Below, piece by piece: positions 54,950-64,000 of a DNA stretch of 64,000 bases. A program made the position numbers and the translations under genes. The stretch covers positions 124,001-188,000 of the forward strand of contig JABSRA010000006.1 of assembly GCA_013215445.1 (NCBI GenBank). The letters run 5' to 3'. Within the stretch, counting starts at the first letter, position 1. Every line of letters begins with the position of its first letter. The notes under the pieces are model-generated. The model was not told where the DNA came from. It was given only the letters and a program-made list of their open reading frames with translations, and ran no database searches. This DNA is from Oceanospirillaceae bacterium (lineage in GTDB: Bacteria; Pseudomonadota; Gammaproteobacteria; Pseudomonadales; Balneatricaceae).

Positions 54950-55537
54950 TTGCTTTTGACTCGATATCTGAAATTAAAGCGGTTGCAGTTAATCGCTGTT
55001 TGCTGTTGTGTCATGCAAGTGGCGACTGTCAGCGAGGCTAAGTCTAACGCTAATTCAAAAATCCGTCCTGTTGCGGTTGATTCTATTGTATTGCATGCAG
55101 TGGGTGGGCCGTACTGTAAGCATGGTCGGGTAGTGTATTCTGGTGCGCCAGGTGATGCGCATCGCTGGCGCATTTTTTTTGAGCAGCACAAATTGTTGGG
55201 TATTCATTATATTGTCGATAGAAGAGGGCGGGTGCTGTCGAGTATCTCTGTCGATAGAGTGGCAAATCACGCGCTGGGTTGGAATGAGCGTTCTATTGGG
55301 ATTGAGTTGGTGAATGACGGCGATGGGCGCGAGCAGATAACCAGCTTGCAGTGGTCCGCAGCTCTGGAGCTGGTTAAGCAGTTAATAGTGCGCTACCCAA
55401 ATGTTACAGCGAGTCGAGTATTTAGGCATTCAGATATCGACAGGCGTACCTTTGGTTGCGCCGGTGCTAGGGTTAAACAAAAGCAGGACCCGGGATGGGG
55501 GTTTAATTACGCCAAGTTCATCGAGTTGCTCGGCTAA
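54950..55537 (+). CDS. Periplasmic N-acetylmuramoyl-L-alanine amidase (Amidase_2)
   Basis: About 195 aa. GGAGG ends six bases before TTG 54950; GTG 54944 overlaps it. It has a signal peptide (LQLIAVCCCVMQVATVSEA, cleavage before KS). The amidase core has zinc ligands in SIVLHAVGG (His), NHALGWNERSIGIEL (structural), and RHSDIDRRTFGC with DPGWGFNY. Two cysteines (GPYC and FGCAG), absent from most AmpD proteins, may form a disulfide. It would cleave peptidoglycan stem peptides in the periplasm. It is downstream of the YrbL-like gene. Confidence 0.88.
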   Translation: MLLTRYLKLKRLQLIAVCCCVMQVATVSEAKSNANSKIRPVAVDSIVLHAVGGPYCKHGRVVYSGAPGDAHRWRIFFEQHKLLGIHYIVDRRGRVLSSISVDRVANHALGWNERSIGIELVNDGDGREQITSLQWSAALELVKQLIVRYPNVTASRVFRHSDIDRRTFGCAGARVKQKQDPGWGFNYAKFIELLG

Positions 55538-55549
55538 AGTCTCACTGTC

Positions 55550-55804
55550 TTGGCCAGAAAGTTAGCAGTAAGGATCGGTGTGGTTGGCTCTGGGGCTGTG
55601 GCGTTATGCGAAAGTTACGAAGTTTTAAGGGTCGGGGCGCGTAATGCAGCTCGATTGCCAGTCATAATTAGCGTCTTTGGGCTTAGCTTAAGTGCTAATT
55701 TTGCTGCTGCCCTGTTTTATTTCCTCTTCTTGTATTATTCAAGAGCCATTGCTAATCGGCTTTTCAGAGCTGTTTTGGGCAAGATAAAAACCTTCCGAAG
55801 ATAA
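55550..55804 (+). CDS. Possible small membrane protein
   Basis: 84 aa from a TTG, 12 bp after the amidase. One or two hydrophobic stretches (about 36-50 and 52-68; ANFAAALFYFLFLYYS) end in a basic tail. No ribosome binding site is clear and no family is recognised; it may be non-coding. Confidence 0.3.
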   Translation: MARKLAVRIGVVGSGAVALCESYEVLRVGARNAARLPVIISVFGLSLSANFAAALFYFLFLYYSRAIANRLFRAVLGKIKTFRR

Positions 55805-55840
55805 CTGTGCTTACTATGGTCAAAAAACATACCATATGGG

Positions 55841-55869
55841 TTGACTATTGCTACTGACATGAGTAAAAT
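55841..55869 (+). promoter_or_regulatory. S10-operon promoter
   Basis: TTGACT (-35, 55841-55846) and TAAAAT (-10, 55864-55869) are separated by 17 bp, followed by a GC-rich discriminator TTGCGTCCC typical of growth-rate and ppGpp-controlled ribosomal promoters. It lies 68 bp before rpsJ, leaving a leader of about 60 nt. Confidence 0.85.
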
Positions 55870-55936
55870 TTGCGTCCCTTTCAAAGAAGGGGAGGCAGTT
55901 CGCTGTCCTACTAAAACTTAAATAAGTGTGATCAGA

Positions 55937-56248
55937 ATGCAAAACCAGAAAATCAGAATACGTCTGAAAGCGTTTGATCATCGCCTGATTGACACCTCCG
56001 CGCAAGAAATCGTAGATACTGCGAAGCGTACGGGTGCCCAGGTGCGTGGTCCGATCCCTCTTCCTACTCGCAAAGAGCGCGTAACCATATTGACTTCACC
56101 GCATGTAAACAAAGATGCGCGTGATCAATTTGAGATACGTACTCATAAGCGTGTTCTAGATATCGTTGAGCCAACCGAAAAAACGGTTGATGCTCTAATG
56201 AAACTAGACCTAGCTGCAGGTGTGGAAGTTCAGATTAGCTTAGGCTAG
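55937..56248 (+). CDS. rpsJ: 30S ribosomal protein S10 (NusE)
   Basis: 103 aa; [19 protein letters not shown] is diagnostic, including the helix that binds NusB. Start ATG 55937; a GTG three codons upstream is less likely. First gene of the S10 operon; S10 also acts in NusB-dependent antitermination of rRNA transcription. Confidence 0.98.
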   Translation: MQNQKIRIRLKAFDHRLIDTSAQEIVDTAKRTGAQVRGPIPLPTRKERVTILTSPHVNKDARDQFEIRTHKRVLDIVEPTEKTVDALMKLDLAAGVEVQISLG

Positions 56249-56359
56249 TCAACGCGCTCAGAATATTTATTTAAATGAAGCGCTATTTGTGGAAGGCTCC
56301 TGAAATGGGCCACCGTAGTGGGTTACAGTCCCGTACACAACTGGCAAGAGGTATATAAA

Positions 56360-56998
56360 ATGTCTGTAGGTTTAATCGGACGAAAAGCGGGTATGACTCG
56401 CGTCTTCACTGAAGATGGCGTATCCGTGCCAGTCACGGTCATCGAGGTGGATCCGAACCGTGTTACACAGGTAAAAACAGCTGAAACTGATGGTTATGAT
56501 GCTATTCAAGTGACTACTGGTTCTGTTAAGACTAATCGTCTTAACAAGCCAAAAGCCGGTCACTATGCAAAAGCCAACGTTGAAGCGGGCCGCGGTTTAT
56601 GGGAGTTCCGCCTGTCGGGTGACGAAAGTATCAATGTTGGCGATTCGCTAACAGTTGAGCGCTTTGAAGTCGGTCAGAAAGTTGATGTTACAGGAACGTC
56701 CAAAGGTAAGGGCTTCCAGGGTGTAATCAAGCGTTGGAATTTCCAAATGCAAGATGCTACCCACGGTAACTCGCTATCTCACCGTGCTCCAGGTTCTATC
56801 GGTCAGTGTCAAACACCTGGTCGTGTTTGGAAAGGCAAGAAGATGGCAGGTCAAATGGGCAACGTGCAGAGCACAGTCCAGACTTTAGAAGTGATACGTG
56901 TAGACGTAGAACGCGGCCTGTTATTGATCAAAGGTGCTGTACCAGGTGCAACTGGCGGTGACGTAATTGTTAAACCAGCTGTGAAAGTTGGCGCCTAA
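56360..56998 (+). CDS. rplC: 50S ribosomal protein L3
   Basis: 212 aa from ATG 56360 after [26 protein letters not shown] start and the KMAGQMGN loop near the peptidyl-transferase centre. The 111-nt leader between rpsJ and rplC can form stem-loops such as the GTGG/CCAC pair in GTGGAAGGCTCC...GGGCCAC. Confidence 0.98.
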   Translation: MSVGLIGRKAGMTRVFTEDGVSVPVTVIEVDPNRVTQVKTAETDGYDAIQVTTGSVKTNRLNKPKAGHYAKANVEAGRGLWEFRLSGDESINVGDSLTVERFEVGQKVDVTGTSKGKGFQGVIKRWNFQMQDATHGNSLSHRAPGSIGQCQTPGRVWKGKKMAGQMGNVQSTVQTLEVIRVDVERGLLLIKGAVPGATGGDVIVKPAVKVGA

Positions 56999-57009
56999 GG
57001 AGACTTGAA

Positions 57010-57615
57010 ATGAACCTAAATCTAACTGGAACTACGGGATCGGTCGAAGTATCCGATGCTACGTTCGGTAAGGACTTTAACGAGGCGCTTGTTCATCAAG
57101 TTGTCACAGCTTATTTAGCTGGTGCTCGTCAAGGTACTAAAGCACAAAAGACTCGTTCAGACGTTTCTGGCGGCGGCGCTAAGCCATTCCGTCAAAAAGG
57201 TACTGGTCGTGCACGTGCTGGTACTATCCGCTCGCCACTTTGGCGTTCTGGTGGTACAACATTTGCTGCTCGCCCTCGCGATTTTAGCCAGAAAGTAAAT
57301 AGAAAAATGTATCGTGCTGCGATGCGTTGTATTCTTTCTGAGCTAGTTCGTCAAGAGCGTCTAGTAGTCGTTGAGAGCTTCACTGTTGATGCTCCCAAAA
57401 CTAAGCAGTTCATCGCTAAGATGGATGAGTACAGTTTGAAAAATGCGCTTCTGATCACTGAAGATGTAGAAATGAACTTGTACTTAGCTGCACGTAACGT
57501 ACCGCATGTCGATGTTCGCGACGCTGCTGGAATTGATCCAGTAAGCTTAGTTGGCTTCGAAAAAGTGCTCGTTACTGTCGCTGCTTTGAAGAAAATTGAA
57601 GAGGTGTTGTCATGA
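57010..57615 (+). CDS. rplD: 50S ribosomal protein L4
   Basis: 201 aa. [20 protein letters not shown] is the exit-tunnel loop. In E. coli L4 represses the S10 operon by binding its leader; whether the short leader here allows that cannot be seen. It overlaps rplW by 4 bp. Confidence 0.98.
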   Translation: MNLNLTGTTGSVEVSDATFGKDFNEALVHQVVTAYLAGARQGTKAQKTRSDVSGGGAKPFRQKGTGRARAGTIRSPLWRSGGTTFAARPRDFSQKVNRKMYRAAMRCILSELVRQERLVVVESFTVDAPKTKQFIAKMDEYSLKNALLITEDVEMNLYLAARNVPHVDVRDAAGIDPVSLVGFEKVLVTVAALKKIEEVLS

Positions 57616-57905
57616 ACCAGGAACGCCTGTATCAAGTACTACTTGGTCCGCACATTTCAGAAAAAGCAACCATCATCGCTGACGCAAGCCAGCAAGTTGT
57701 TTTTCGTGTGGCTAAAGACGCTACTAAACCAGAAATCAAAGAAGCGGTTGAGAAATTGTTTAACGTATCAGTTAAGCGTGTAAATGTTCTCAATGCTAAA
57801 GGTAAGACCAAACGCACTGGCAACGGCTTAGGCAAGCGCAGTGACGTACGTAAGGCATATGTTTGCCTAGCGGATGGCTCTGAAATTGATTTCCTTGGGG
57901 AATAA
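57612..57905 (+). CDS. rplW: 50S ribosomal protein L23
   Basis: 97 aa. It carries the [11 protein letters not shown] start and the [13 protein letters not shown]-like basic hairpin that forms the docking site for trigger factor and SRP. ATG overlaps the rplD stop. Confidence 0.98.
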   Translation: MNQERLYQVLLGPHISEKATIIADASQQVVFRVAKDATKPEIKEAVEKLFNVSVKRVNVLNAKGKTKRTGNGLGKRSDVRKAYVCLADGSEIDFLGE

Positions 57906-57916
57906 GGGGCTAACAA

Positions 57917-58744
57917 ATGGCTATTATTAAGACAAAGCCGACCTCTGCTGGACGTCGCCACTTAGTTAAAGTTGTCACTGCAGATCTGCATAAAGGCAAA
58001 CCTTTAGCTTCGTTGGTTGAAAAGAAAAGCAAGAGCGGTGGACGTAACAACAACGGTCGCATTACGACTCGTCACATTGGTGGCGGTCATAAGCAGCATT
58101 ACCGTATGGTTGATTTTCTTCGCAATAAAGAAGGTATTCCTGCGACAGTTGAGCGCATAGAATACGATCCAAACCGTTCAGCACATCTTGCATTACTTTG
58201 TTATGCAGATGGTGAACGTCGTTACATTATTGCTCCAAAGGGCGTTAGTGCAGGTGATAAATTGGTTTCTGGCCCACAGGCTGAAATCAAGGCTGGTAAC
58301 AGCATGCCAATCCGCAATATGCCTTTAGGTTCTGTGATTCACTGTGTTGAGCTTAAGCCTGGTAAGGGTGCGCAAATCGCGCGTTCTGCTGGTACTTACG
58401 CACAGCTAGTTGCCCGTGAAGGAACGTATGCAACACTACGTCTTCGCTCTGGCGAAATGCGCAAAGTACTCGTTGAGTGTGTTGCGACTTTCGGTGAAGT
58501 TGGCAATGGTGAGCATAGTCTTCGTCGTCTGGGTAAAGCTGGTGCTAAGCGCTGGCGTGGTGTTCGTCCTACCGTTCGCGGTGTGGCGATGAACCCAGTT
58601 GATCACCCACATGGTGGTGGTGAAGGTCGTACCTCTGGTGGACGTCACCCTGTTACTCCATGGGGCGTGCCTACTAAGGGCTATAAAACACGTAAGAACA
58701 AGCGTACTGACAAGTTAATCGTCCGTCGCCGTTCTGCTAAGTAA
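57917..58744 (+). CDS. rplB: 50S ribosomal protein L2
   Basis: 275 aa. It has the [22 protein letters not shown] motif region and the C-terminal [21 protein letters not shown] loop with the conserved peptidyl-transferase-proximal His. It shares the operon with short spacing. Confidence 0.98.
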   Translation: MAIIKTKPTSAGRRHLVKVVTADLHKGKPLASLVEKKSKSGGRNNNGRITTRHIGGGHKQHYRMVDFLRNKEGIPATVERIEYDPNRSAHLALLCYADGERRYIIAPKGVSAGDKLVSGPQAEIKAGNSMPIRNMPLGSVIHCVELKPGKGAQIARSAGTYAQLVAREGTYATLRLRSGEMRKVLVECVATFGEVGNGEHSLRRLGKAGAKRWRGVRPTVRGVAMNPVDHPHGGGEGRTSGGRHPVTPWGVPTKGYKTRKNKRTDKLIVRRRSAK

Positions 58745-58762
58745 TTAATTGAGGATATAGCT

Positions 58763-59038
58763 GTGCCACGTTCACTGAAGAAAGGTCCATTTATTGACCT
58801 TCACCTGTTGAAAAAGGTAGAAGCTGCAATTGAGAAGGGCGAGAAACGACCAATTAAGACTTGGTCTCGTCGCTCTACAATCTTTCCACATTTTGTTGGA
58901 TTGACTATTGCAGTTCACAACGGCCGCCAGCACGTTCCAGTTTTCGTAACTGAAGACATGGTCGGCCACAAACTCGGCGAATTTGCAGGAACACGTACAT
59001 ACCGTGGTCACGCTGCAGATAGAAAAGCCAAACGCTAA
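58763..59038 (+). CDS. rpsS: 30S ribosomal protein S19
   Basis: 91 aa from a GTG at 58763, the only start that gives the canonical [11 protein letters not shown] beginning. GAGGATATA lies before it. Confidence 0.97.
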   Translation: MPRSLKKGPFIDLHLLKKVEAAIEKGEKRPIKTWSRRSTIFPHFVGLTIAVHNGRQHVPVFVTEDMVGHKLGEFAGTRTYRGHAADRKAKR

Positions 59039-59046
59039 GGAGATAG

Positions 59047-59379
59047 ATGATGGAAGTCGCTGCAAAGCTAAACGGCGCCCGCATTTCTGCTCAGAAAGTG
59101 CGTTTGGTAGCCGACCAAATTAGAGGTAAATCAATTGCAGAGGCACTGGACATTTTAACGTTCAGTCCTAAAAAAGCTGCAGTTCTGCTCAAGAAAGTGT
59201 TGGAGTCTGCAATTGCAAACGCCGAGCACAATGAAGGCGCAGATATTGATGAGCTTCGCGTGTCTACAATCTTCGTTGACGAAGGTGTGACAATGAAACG
59301 TATCAGTCCACGTGCTAAAGGTCGTGCTGACCGCATCCTTAAGCGTAACTCTCACATCACCGTTAAGGTGTCTGATTAA
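59047..59379 (+). CDS. rplV: 50S ribosomal protein L22
   Basis: 110 aa from the first of two ATGs; 59050 is equally possible. [16 protein letters not shown] and the tunnel hairpin near [15 protein letters not shown] are diagnostic. AAGGAG follows the rpsS stop. Confidence 0.97.
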   Translation: MMEVAAKLNGARISAQKVRLVADQIRGKSIAEALDILTFSPKKAAVLLKKVLESAIANAEHNEGADIDELRVSTIFVDEGVTMKRISPRAKGRADRILKRNSHITVKVSD

Positions 59380-59396
59380 ACGCTAGGAGACTTATC

Positions 59397-60080
59397 ATGG
59401 GTCAAAAGATACATCCAACGGGTATGCGTCTTGGTATTGTCAAGGATCATACTTCAGTATGGTACGCTGACAAAGGCGAATACGCTGTTAAACTATTAAG
59501 CGATCTGAAGGTACGTAAGTACTTAGAAGATAAATTAGTTAATGCTTCTGTAAGCCGCATCGAAATCGAGCGTCCTGCACAGAATGCTAAAATCACCATT
59601 TTTACTGCACGTCCTGGGATTGTGATCGGTAAAAAAGGTGAAGATGTAGAGAAGCTACGTAATGCATGCTCTAAGATGATGGGCGTACCTGCTCACATCA
59701 ACATCGAAGAAATTCGCAAGCCTGAGCTAGATGCTAAATTAGTTGCGCAATCCGTTGCCAGCCAATTAGAGCGTCGAGTCATGTTCCGTCGCGCTATGAA
59801 GCGTGCAGTGCAAAACGCTATGCGTTTAGGCGCTAAAGGAATCAAGATTCAGGTTGGCGGTCGTCTGGGTGGTGCAGAAATCGCTCGTTCTGAGTGGTAT
59901 CGTGAAGGACGTGTGCCATTGCACACATTCCGCGCTGATATCGATTACTCAGCATACGAAGCGCACACGACATACGGTGTGATCGGCATTAAAGTTTGGA
60001 TCTTCAAGGGTGAAATCTTGGGAGGCATCGAAGAAGTTCGTGCGCTTCGTAAGTCAGCTCCTAAAAAGAAGTCTAAGTGA
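59397..60080 (+). CDS. rpsC: 30S ribosomal protein S3
   Basis: 227 aa with a KH-type domain ([17 protein letters not shown]) at about 57-74 and the C-terminal [14 protein letters not shown] motif. AGGAG is well placed. Confidence 0.98.
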   Translation: MGQKIHPTGMRLGIVKDHTSVWYADKGEYAVKLLSDLKVRKYLEDKLVNASVSRIEIERPAQNAKITIFTARPGIVIGKKGEDVEKLRNACSKMMGVPAHINIEEIRKPELDAKLVAQSVASQLERRVMFRRAMKRAVQNAMRLGAKGIKIQVGGRLGGAEIARSEWYREGRVPLHTFRADIDYSAYEAHTTYGVIGIKVWIFKGEILGGIEEVRALRKSAPKKKSK

Positions 60081-60091
60081 GGTAGAGATCA

Positions 60092-60505
60092 ATGCTACAA
60101 CCTAAACGACTAAAATTCCGCAAGATGATGAAAGGTCGCAACCGCGGCCTGGCACAACGCGGTTCCAAAATTAGCTTCGGTGAAATTGGACTTAAAGCGA
60201 CTGGTCGCGGACGTATTACTGCTCGTCAGATCGAAGCTGCTCGTCGTACAATGACACGTCACGTAAAGCGTGGTGGTAAAATTTGGATCAGAATTTTTCC
60301 AGATAAGCCTATCACCAACAAGCCGCTTGAAGTACGTATGGGTAAAGGTAAAGGTAATGTTGAATACTGGGTTTGCCAGATTCAGCCGGGCCGTGTACTT
60401 TTTGAAATGAGTGGTGTTCCAGAAGATTTGGCAATCGAAGCTTTCAAGCTTGCAGCTGCTAAATTGCCGCTGGCAACAACAATCGTCAAACGGACGGTAA
60501 TGTAA
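60092..60505 (+). CDS. rplP: 50S ribosomal protein L16
   Basis: 137 aa. [19 protein letters not shown] start and the [15 protein letters not shown] segment near 80, part of the A-site region. Its stop overlaps the rpmC start by 1 bp. Confidence 0.98.
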   Translation: MLQPKRLKFRKMMKGRNRGLAQRGSKISFGEIGLKATGRGRITARQIEAARRTMTRHVKRGGKIWIRIFPDKPITNKPLEVRMGKGKGNVEYWVCQIQPGRVLFEMSGVPEDLAIEAFKLAAAKLPLATTIVKRTVM

Positions 60506-60699
60506 TGAAAGCGAACGAATTGCGTGAAAAAAACCCAGAGGAGCTACAGCAGCAGCTGTTAGATCTTCTGAAAGATCAGTTTGAACTGCGGATGCAGAAG
60601 TCATCTGGTCAGCTAACACAATCTCACCTATTAGGTCAGACTAAGCGTGATATTGCTCGCGTTAGAACGCTACTTAATGAAAAAGCAGGTGGAAAATAA
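60505..60699 (+). CDS. rpmC: 50S ribosomal protein L29
   Basis: 64 aa, all helical. [20 protein letters not shown] start and the [16 protein letters not shown] end. Overlaps both neighbours by 1 bp. Confidence 0.97.
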   Translation: MKANELREKNPEELQQQLLDLLKDQFELRMQKSSGQLTQSHLLGQTKRDIARVRTLLNEKAGGK

Positions 60700-60962
60700 T
60701 GAGCGCTGAAAAACGTACAAGAACGGTAGTTGGTCGTGTTGTCTCTGACAAGATGGATAAAACTATCACTGTTCTGGTTGAGCGTACTGAGAAACATCCC
60801 ATATACGGGAAGTTCATGAAGCGTTCCTCCAAAATGCACGCTCACGATGAGAAGAATGAGTGCCGTGAAGGGGATCTAGTTAAGATCGCTGAATCACGTC
60901 CCATTTCCAAGAGTAAAACTTGGGTACTCGTAAGCATTGAAGAAAGTGCTGCGAAGGTGTAA
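60699..60962 (+). CDS. rpsQ: 30S ribosomal protein S17
   Basis: 87 aa, OB fold. [18 protein letters not shown] and [19 protein letters not shown] are diagnostic. In E. coli this ends the S10 operon; here an 80-bp spacer with a hairpin follows. Confidence 0.98.
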   Translation: MSAEKRTRTVVGRVVSDKMDKTITVLVERTEKHPIYGKFMKRSSKMHAHDEKNECREGDLVKIAESRPISKSKTWVLVSIEESAAKV

Positions 60963-60987
60963 GATACGCCCTCGCTCCATTTGATTG

Positions 60988-61019
60988 GCAAGAAAGAGAG
61001 TGAAAGTTTTCTTTCTTGC
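60988..61019 (+). other. Stem-loop between rpsQ and rplN
   Basis: GCAAGAAAG (60988-60996) pairs with CTTTCTTGC (61011-61019) over a 14-nt loop and is followed by TCTTAAAAAATTT. It separates the S10 and spc parts of the cluster and could be a processing or weak termination site. Confidence 0.65.
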
Positions 61020-61042
61020 TCTTAAAAAATTTGGAGTAAACC

Positions 61043-61411
61043 ATGATTCAAACAGAATCAATGCTTGATGTTGCTGATAACAGCGGCGCCAAGCGAGTAC
61101 AGTGTATTAAGGTCTTAGGTGGATCCCACCGTCGTTACGCACGTATCGGCGACATTATTAAAATTACTGTTAAGGAAGCAATTCCACGCGGTAAGGTTAA
61201 GAAAGGTCAAGTACTTAATGCTGTAGTAGTGCGTACCCGTAAAGGCGTTCGTCGTCCAGATGGCTCAGTTATTCGTTTCGACGTTAACTCAGCGGTTATC
61301 TTGAACGCGAACAACGAACCTTTGGGTACTCGTATTTTTGGTCCAGTGACGCGTGAACTACGTAATACGAAGTTCATGAAAATCATTTCCCTGGCGCCTG
61401 AAGTGCTTTAA
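61043..61411 (+). CDS. rplN: 50S ribosomal protein L14
   Basis: 122 aa. [20 protein letters not shown] start is diagnostic, and the C-terminus [12 protein letters not shown] ends as usual. First gene of the spc part of the cluster. TTTGGAG precedes the ATG. Confidence 0.98.
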   Translation: MIQTESMLDVADNSGAKRVQCIKVLGGSHRRYARIGDIIKITVKEAIPRGKVKKGQVLNAVVVRTRKGVRRPDGSVIRFDVNSAVILNANNEPLGTRIFGPVTRELRNTKFMKIISLAPEVL

Positions 61412-61439
61412 AACTCAGTATTTAATACTGAAGTTTTTG

Positions 61440-61475
61440 AAAACGCCAATTCCGAAAGGTCTTGGCGTTTTTCTG
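61440..61475 (+). terminator. Terminator-like hairpin between rplN and rplX
   Basis: AAAACGCCAA (61440-61449) and TTGGCGTTTT (61462-61471) form a 10-bp stem with a 12-nt loop, ending in a T-rich TTTTTC. A smaller hairpin, TCAGTAT-tta-ATACTGA, precedes it at 61415-61431. It is an unusual place for a terminator, inside the ribosomal operon. Confidence 0.75.
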
Positions 61476-61510
61476 CATGAGAAGGTAGTAGGAAGCGATA
61501 AAGGTATATT

Positions 61511-61825
61511 ATGCGCAAAATTAAAGGTAATGACGAAGTAATCGTTATTGCAGGAAGAGACAAGGGAAAACGTGGCAAAGTTGCACGTATCCTTGATAAC
61601 GATCTATTGATCGTTTCTGGTATCAACATGGTAAAGAAGCACGTTAAGCCAAACCCACAAGCTCAACAGCCGGGTGGCATTATCGAGAAAGAAGCATCTA
61701 TTGCTGTTTCTAACGTTGCGATCTTTAACCCTGCCACTGGCAAGGGTGACCGTGTTGGCTTCAAAACACTTGAAGATGGCACGAAAGTTCGCTTCTTCAA
61801 ATCTAACGGCGAAGTCGTCGCTTAA
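61511..61825 (+). CDS. rplX: 50S ribosomal protein L24
   Basis: 104 aa. KOW motif [20 protein letters not shown] at the start and [10 protein letters not shown] in the middle. Preceded by GAAGCGATAAAGG. Confidence 0.97.
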   Translation: MRKIKGNDEVIVIAGRDKGKRGKVARILDNDLLIVSGINMVKKHVKPNPQAQQPGGIIEKEASIAVSNVAIFNPATGKGDRVGFKTLEDGTKVRFFKSNGEVVA

Positions 61826-61841
61826 ATAAGGAGCTAATACC

Positions 61842-62381
61842 ATGTCTAGATTAAAAGCGCTTTACGCGAGCGAGATTAAAGATAAATTAAGAGAAGAGTT
61901 GAATTGCCCAAGCGTAATGGCAGTTCCTCGTATCACCAAAATCACTCTGAATATGGGTGTTGGTGAAGCACTAGCTGACAAGAAGCAAATGGAGCATGCC
62001 GTTAGAGACATGACTGCTATTGCTGGTCAGAAGCCTGTTGTTACTTTGGCGCGCAAGTCCATTGCTGGATTTAAAGTGCGTGAAGATTGGCCGATTGGTT
62101 GTAAAGTAACCTTGCGCGGACAGCAGATGTGGGAATTTATGGATCGTCTAATCGACATCTCAATTCCTCGTATCCGCGATTTCCGTGGTTTAAACCCGAA
62201 GTCTTTTGACGGCCGTGGCAACTACAGCATGGGCGTTAAAGAGCAGATCATCTTCCCGGAAATTGACTACGATAAAGTTGATAAAATCCGCGGTATGGAT
62301 ATCACAATTACAACTACTGCAAAGAATAATGAAGAGGGTCGTGCATTGCTGACTGCTCTGAATTTTCCTTTCAAAAAGTAA
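61842..62381 (+). CDS. rplE: 50S ribosomal protein L5
   Basis: 179 aa. [16 protein letters not shown] and [19 protein letters not shown] are diagnostic. L5 binds 5S rRNA. AAGGAG precedes the ATG. Confidence 0.98.
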   Translation: MSRLKALYASEIKDKLREELNCPSVMAVPRITKITLNMGVGEALADKKQMEHAVRDMTAIAGQKPVVTLARKSIAGFKVREDWPIGCKVTLRGQQMWEFMDRLIDISIPRIRDFRGLNPKSFDGRGNYSMGVKEQIIFPEIDYDKVDKIRGMDITITTTAKNNEEGRALLTALNFPFKK

Positions 62382-62395
62382 TAGGGGTTTAAGAA

Positions 62396-62701
62396 ATGGC
62401 TAAAACATCTATGATTGCACGCGAGCTTAAGCGCACTAAATGTGTTGCTAAATATGCTGTTAAGCGTGATGCATTGAGAACAATCATCAAAAGCGTTCAC
62501 TCTTCTGATGAAGAGCGTTGGGAAGCGACAGTTGCCCTACAAAAATTGCCACGTGACTCGAGCCCATCTCGCCAGCGTAACCGCTGTGCGATTACGGGTC
62601 GTCCACACGGCGTCTACCGCAAGTTTGGCTTGAGCCGTATGAAATTACGCGAAGCTGCAATGCGCGGTGATGTACCAGGTTTAAAGAAGGCTAGCTGGTA
62701 A
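62396..62701 (+). CDS. rpsN: 30S ribosomal protein S14 (zinc-independent type)
   Basis: 101 aa, the longer form without the CxxC zinc motif. [20 protein letters not shown] is the S14 signature. A 116-bp spacer with potential stem (GGTAAG/CCTTACC and longer AGCAC...GTGCT pairing) follows before rpsH. Confidence 0.97.
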   Translation: MAKTSMIARELKRTKCVAKYAVKRDALRTIIKSVHSSDEERWEATVALQKLPRDSSPSRQRNRCAITGRPHGVYRKFGLSRMKLREAAMRGDVPGLKKASW

Positions 62702-62817
62702 GATCAGCTAGAAAATGATAAGCACGGTGGTCAGGGCGCTATTTATAAAGGTAAGTAAGGCCTTACCCAATAATAGTTGCTACCGCACTGTGCTGCACTG
62801 TAAAGGAAGTAAATAGC

Positions 62818-63210
62818 ATGAGCATGCAAGATCCCCTAGCAGATATGATCACTCGTATCCGTAATGGGCACATGGCGACTAAAGTTGCCGTATCTATGCC
62901 ATCTTCCAAGTCGAAAGTATCTTTAGCTAAGGTGCTACAGAGCGAAGGTTATATCACCAGCTACTCAGTAGAAGGTGATGTGAAGCCCGTTCTTAGCGTT
63001 GAGCTTAAGTATTTCGAGGGAAGATCGGTAATCGAAACAATTACGCGTGTAAGCCGTCCAGGTTTACGTATCTACAAAGGTGCAACTGAACTACCTAAAG
63101 TTTCTGGTGGTTTGGGTGTTGCTATCGTTTCAACAAGCAAAGGCTTGATGAGCGATCGCGCTGCACGCGCTGCCGGTATCGGCGGTGAAGTCATCTGTAC
63201 AGTCTTCTAA
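62818..63210 (+). CDS. rpsH: 30S ribosomal protein S8
   Basis: 130 aa. [18 protein letters not shown] start and the C-terminal [19 protein letters not shown]. In E. coli S8 autoregulates the spc operon by binding mRNA near rplE. Confidence 0.98.
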   Translation: MSMQDPLADMITRIRNGHMATKVAVSMPSSKSKVSLAKVLQSEGYITSYSVEGDVKPVLSVELKYFEGRSVIETITRVSRPGLRIYKGATELPKVSGGLGVAIVSTSKGLMSDRAARAAGIGGEVICTVF

Positions 63211-63220
63211 GGGGAAAAAT

Positions 63221-63754
63221 ATGTCACGTATTGCAAAAAATCCCGTTACGATTCCGGCAGGTGTTGAGCTAACGCTCAAAGGTAACCACGTCAGTGTCAA
63301 AGGTGCTAAAGGTGCCTTGTCAATGGATATGCACACATCTGTATCTATTGCTAACGAAGACGGAAAAGTACAAGTAAGTGCACGCGATGGATCTAAAATG
63401 TCCCGTGCAATGTCAGGAACTGCTCGCTCGCTTATCAACAACATGGTTGTTGGTGTGCACGAAGGTTTTTCTAAGACTTTGTTATTACAAGGTGTTGGTT
63501 ATCGTGCCGCGGCTAAAGGTAAAGTTATCAGTCTGACTCTAGGTTTTTCTCATCCTGTAGAGCATGAGTTACCTGAGGGAATTACAGCTGAAACGCCTAA
63601 TCAAACCACGATCGTTATCAGTGGTGTTGACAAGCAGTTGGTTGGTCAAGTGGCTGCAGAAGTTCGCGCTTATCGTCCACCAGAGCCTTATAAGGGCAAG
63701 GGTGTTCGCTATGCGGATGAGCATGTACGTCGTAAAGAAGCTAAGAAGAAGTAG
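63221..63754 (+). CDS. rplF: 50S ribosomal protein L6
   Basis: 177 aa from ATG 63221 after [22 protein letters not shown] is the canonical start, and [19 protein letters not shown] the conserved C-terminal segment that touches 23S rRNA near the factor-binding site. Confidence 0.98.
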   Translation: MSRIAKNPVTIPAGVELTLKGNHVSVKGAKGALSMDMHTSVSIANEDGKVQVSARDGSKMSRAMSGTARSLINNMVVGVHEGFSKTLLLQGVGYRAAAKGKVISLTLGFSHPVEHELPEGITAETPNQTTIVISGVDKQLVGQVAAEVRAYRPPEPYKGKGVRYADEHVRRKEAKKK

Positions 63755-63767
63755 ATAGGACTAGGTT

Positions 63768-64000
63768 ATGAACGCAAAGAAAGTATCTCGCGTCCGTCGC
63801 TCACTACGTTCACGCACAAAAATGCGTGAGTTAGGTGTTATGCGTCTGACCGTTAATCGTACACCGCGTCACATCTACGCACAAATTATCTCTGCAGATG
63901 GCAGCCAAATTTTGGCTTCAGCATCTACAGTTGAAAAAGATATGCGTGCTGGAACTACTGGAAACGTCGATGCGGCGCAAAAAGTTGGTTCTCTGATTGC
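63768..64000 (+). CDS. rplR: 50S ribosomal protein L18 (partial, runs off the window)
   Basis: 77 complete codons from ATG 63768. [20 protein letters not shown] and the [20 protein letters not shown] region match L18, the 5S rRNA binding protein (about 116-120 aa). The order rplF-rplR is the normal spc order. Confidence 0.96.
   Translation, partial: MNAKKVSRVRRSLRSRTKMRELGVMRLTVNRTPRHIYAQIISADGSQILASASTVEKDMRAGTTGNVDAAQKVGSLI

Noticed and set aside
62702-62817. tRNA or small RNA in the rpsN-rpsH spacer
   Set aside because: Paired segments exist, but no tRNA loop pattern or known RNA motif is present; it is more likely a leader structure.

Overview
The window looks like a chromosomal segment of a free-living, probably marine gammaproteobacterium. 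It has moderate GC, a proteobacterial S10/spc ribosomal protein order, several c-di-GMP proteins, NhaA, a ComM/YifB protein, a CbtBA cobalt transporter under a cobalamin riboswitch, and an inositol catabolic island. The taxonomic statement is inference; there is no rRNA or other marker to name the genus. No phage, transposase, CRISPR array or tRNA was found.

Region 1 (1-11 kb) is a patchwork of short units. It holds an AraC-type O6-methylguanine methyltransferase with a separate, overlapping Ada zinc-domain gene, and an ECF42-type sigma factor tail-to-tail with a YCII/DGPF protein. An LldR-like regulator is divergent from a lactate-dehydrogenase-type flavoenzyme, with a palindromic operator between them. 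There follow a MepB-family protein, a LysR/VOC/NTF2 cluster, a LysE exporter, a SnoaL-type protein, a CPXCG protein and the remnant of a DinB gene.

Region 2 (11-23.7 kb) is a myo-inositol catabolic and uptake island. The minus-strand operon runs permease - ATPase - Gfo/Idh/MocA dehydrogenase - iolC (fused to DUF2090) - iolD - iolE and ends in a strong terminator. Divergent from it are a periplasmic binding protein gene, an RpiR-type regulator (IolR), iolG and iolB. Three copies of an ATAGAA-N6-TTCTAT/A palindrome lie in the two control regions and fit IolR operators. The pathway steps IolG, IolE, IolD, IolB, IolC and probably IolJ (the DUF2090 part) are present; iolA is not in the window.

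Region 3 (23.7-38 kb) carries a SemiSWEET transporter, a FAD amino-acid oxidoreductase / histidine phosphatase / GlcG-like set, and a 4x22-bp hairpin repeat array. After the array come a secreted DUF4329 protein, an unknown membrane protein and a response-regulator phosphodiesterase. The rest holds riboswitch-controlled cbtBA, a LysE exporter, a PhyH dioxygenase, an Aer-like chemoreceptor, an SDR protein, and hemP followed by what looks like a decayed haem-uptake locus.

Region 4 (38-53 kb) has glpK/glpR, two c-di-GMP proteins (EAL-HDOD and PAS-GGDEF-EAL), the MoxR-DUF58-TgpA transglutaminase operon with a thioredoxin-like gene, a SlyB-type lipoprotein, comM/yifB and nhaA.

Region 5 (53-64 kb) begins with a T/G-rich stretch carrying an unknown small gene, a YrbL-like kinase-fold gene and a periplasmic amidase. 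The S10-spc ribosomal operon follows, from rpsJ to the start of rplR, which runs off the window. A consensus promoter precedes rpsJ. The usual tuf/fusA/rpsG/rpsL genes are not upstream, and terminator-like hairpins interrupt the operon around rplN.
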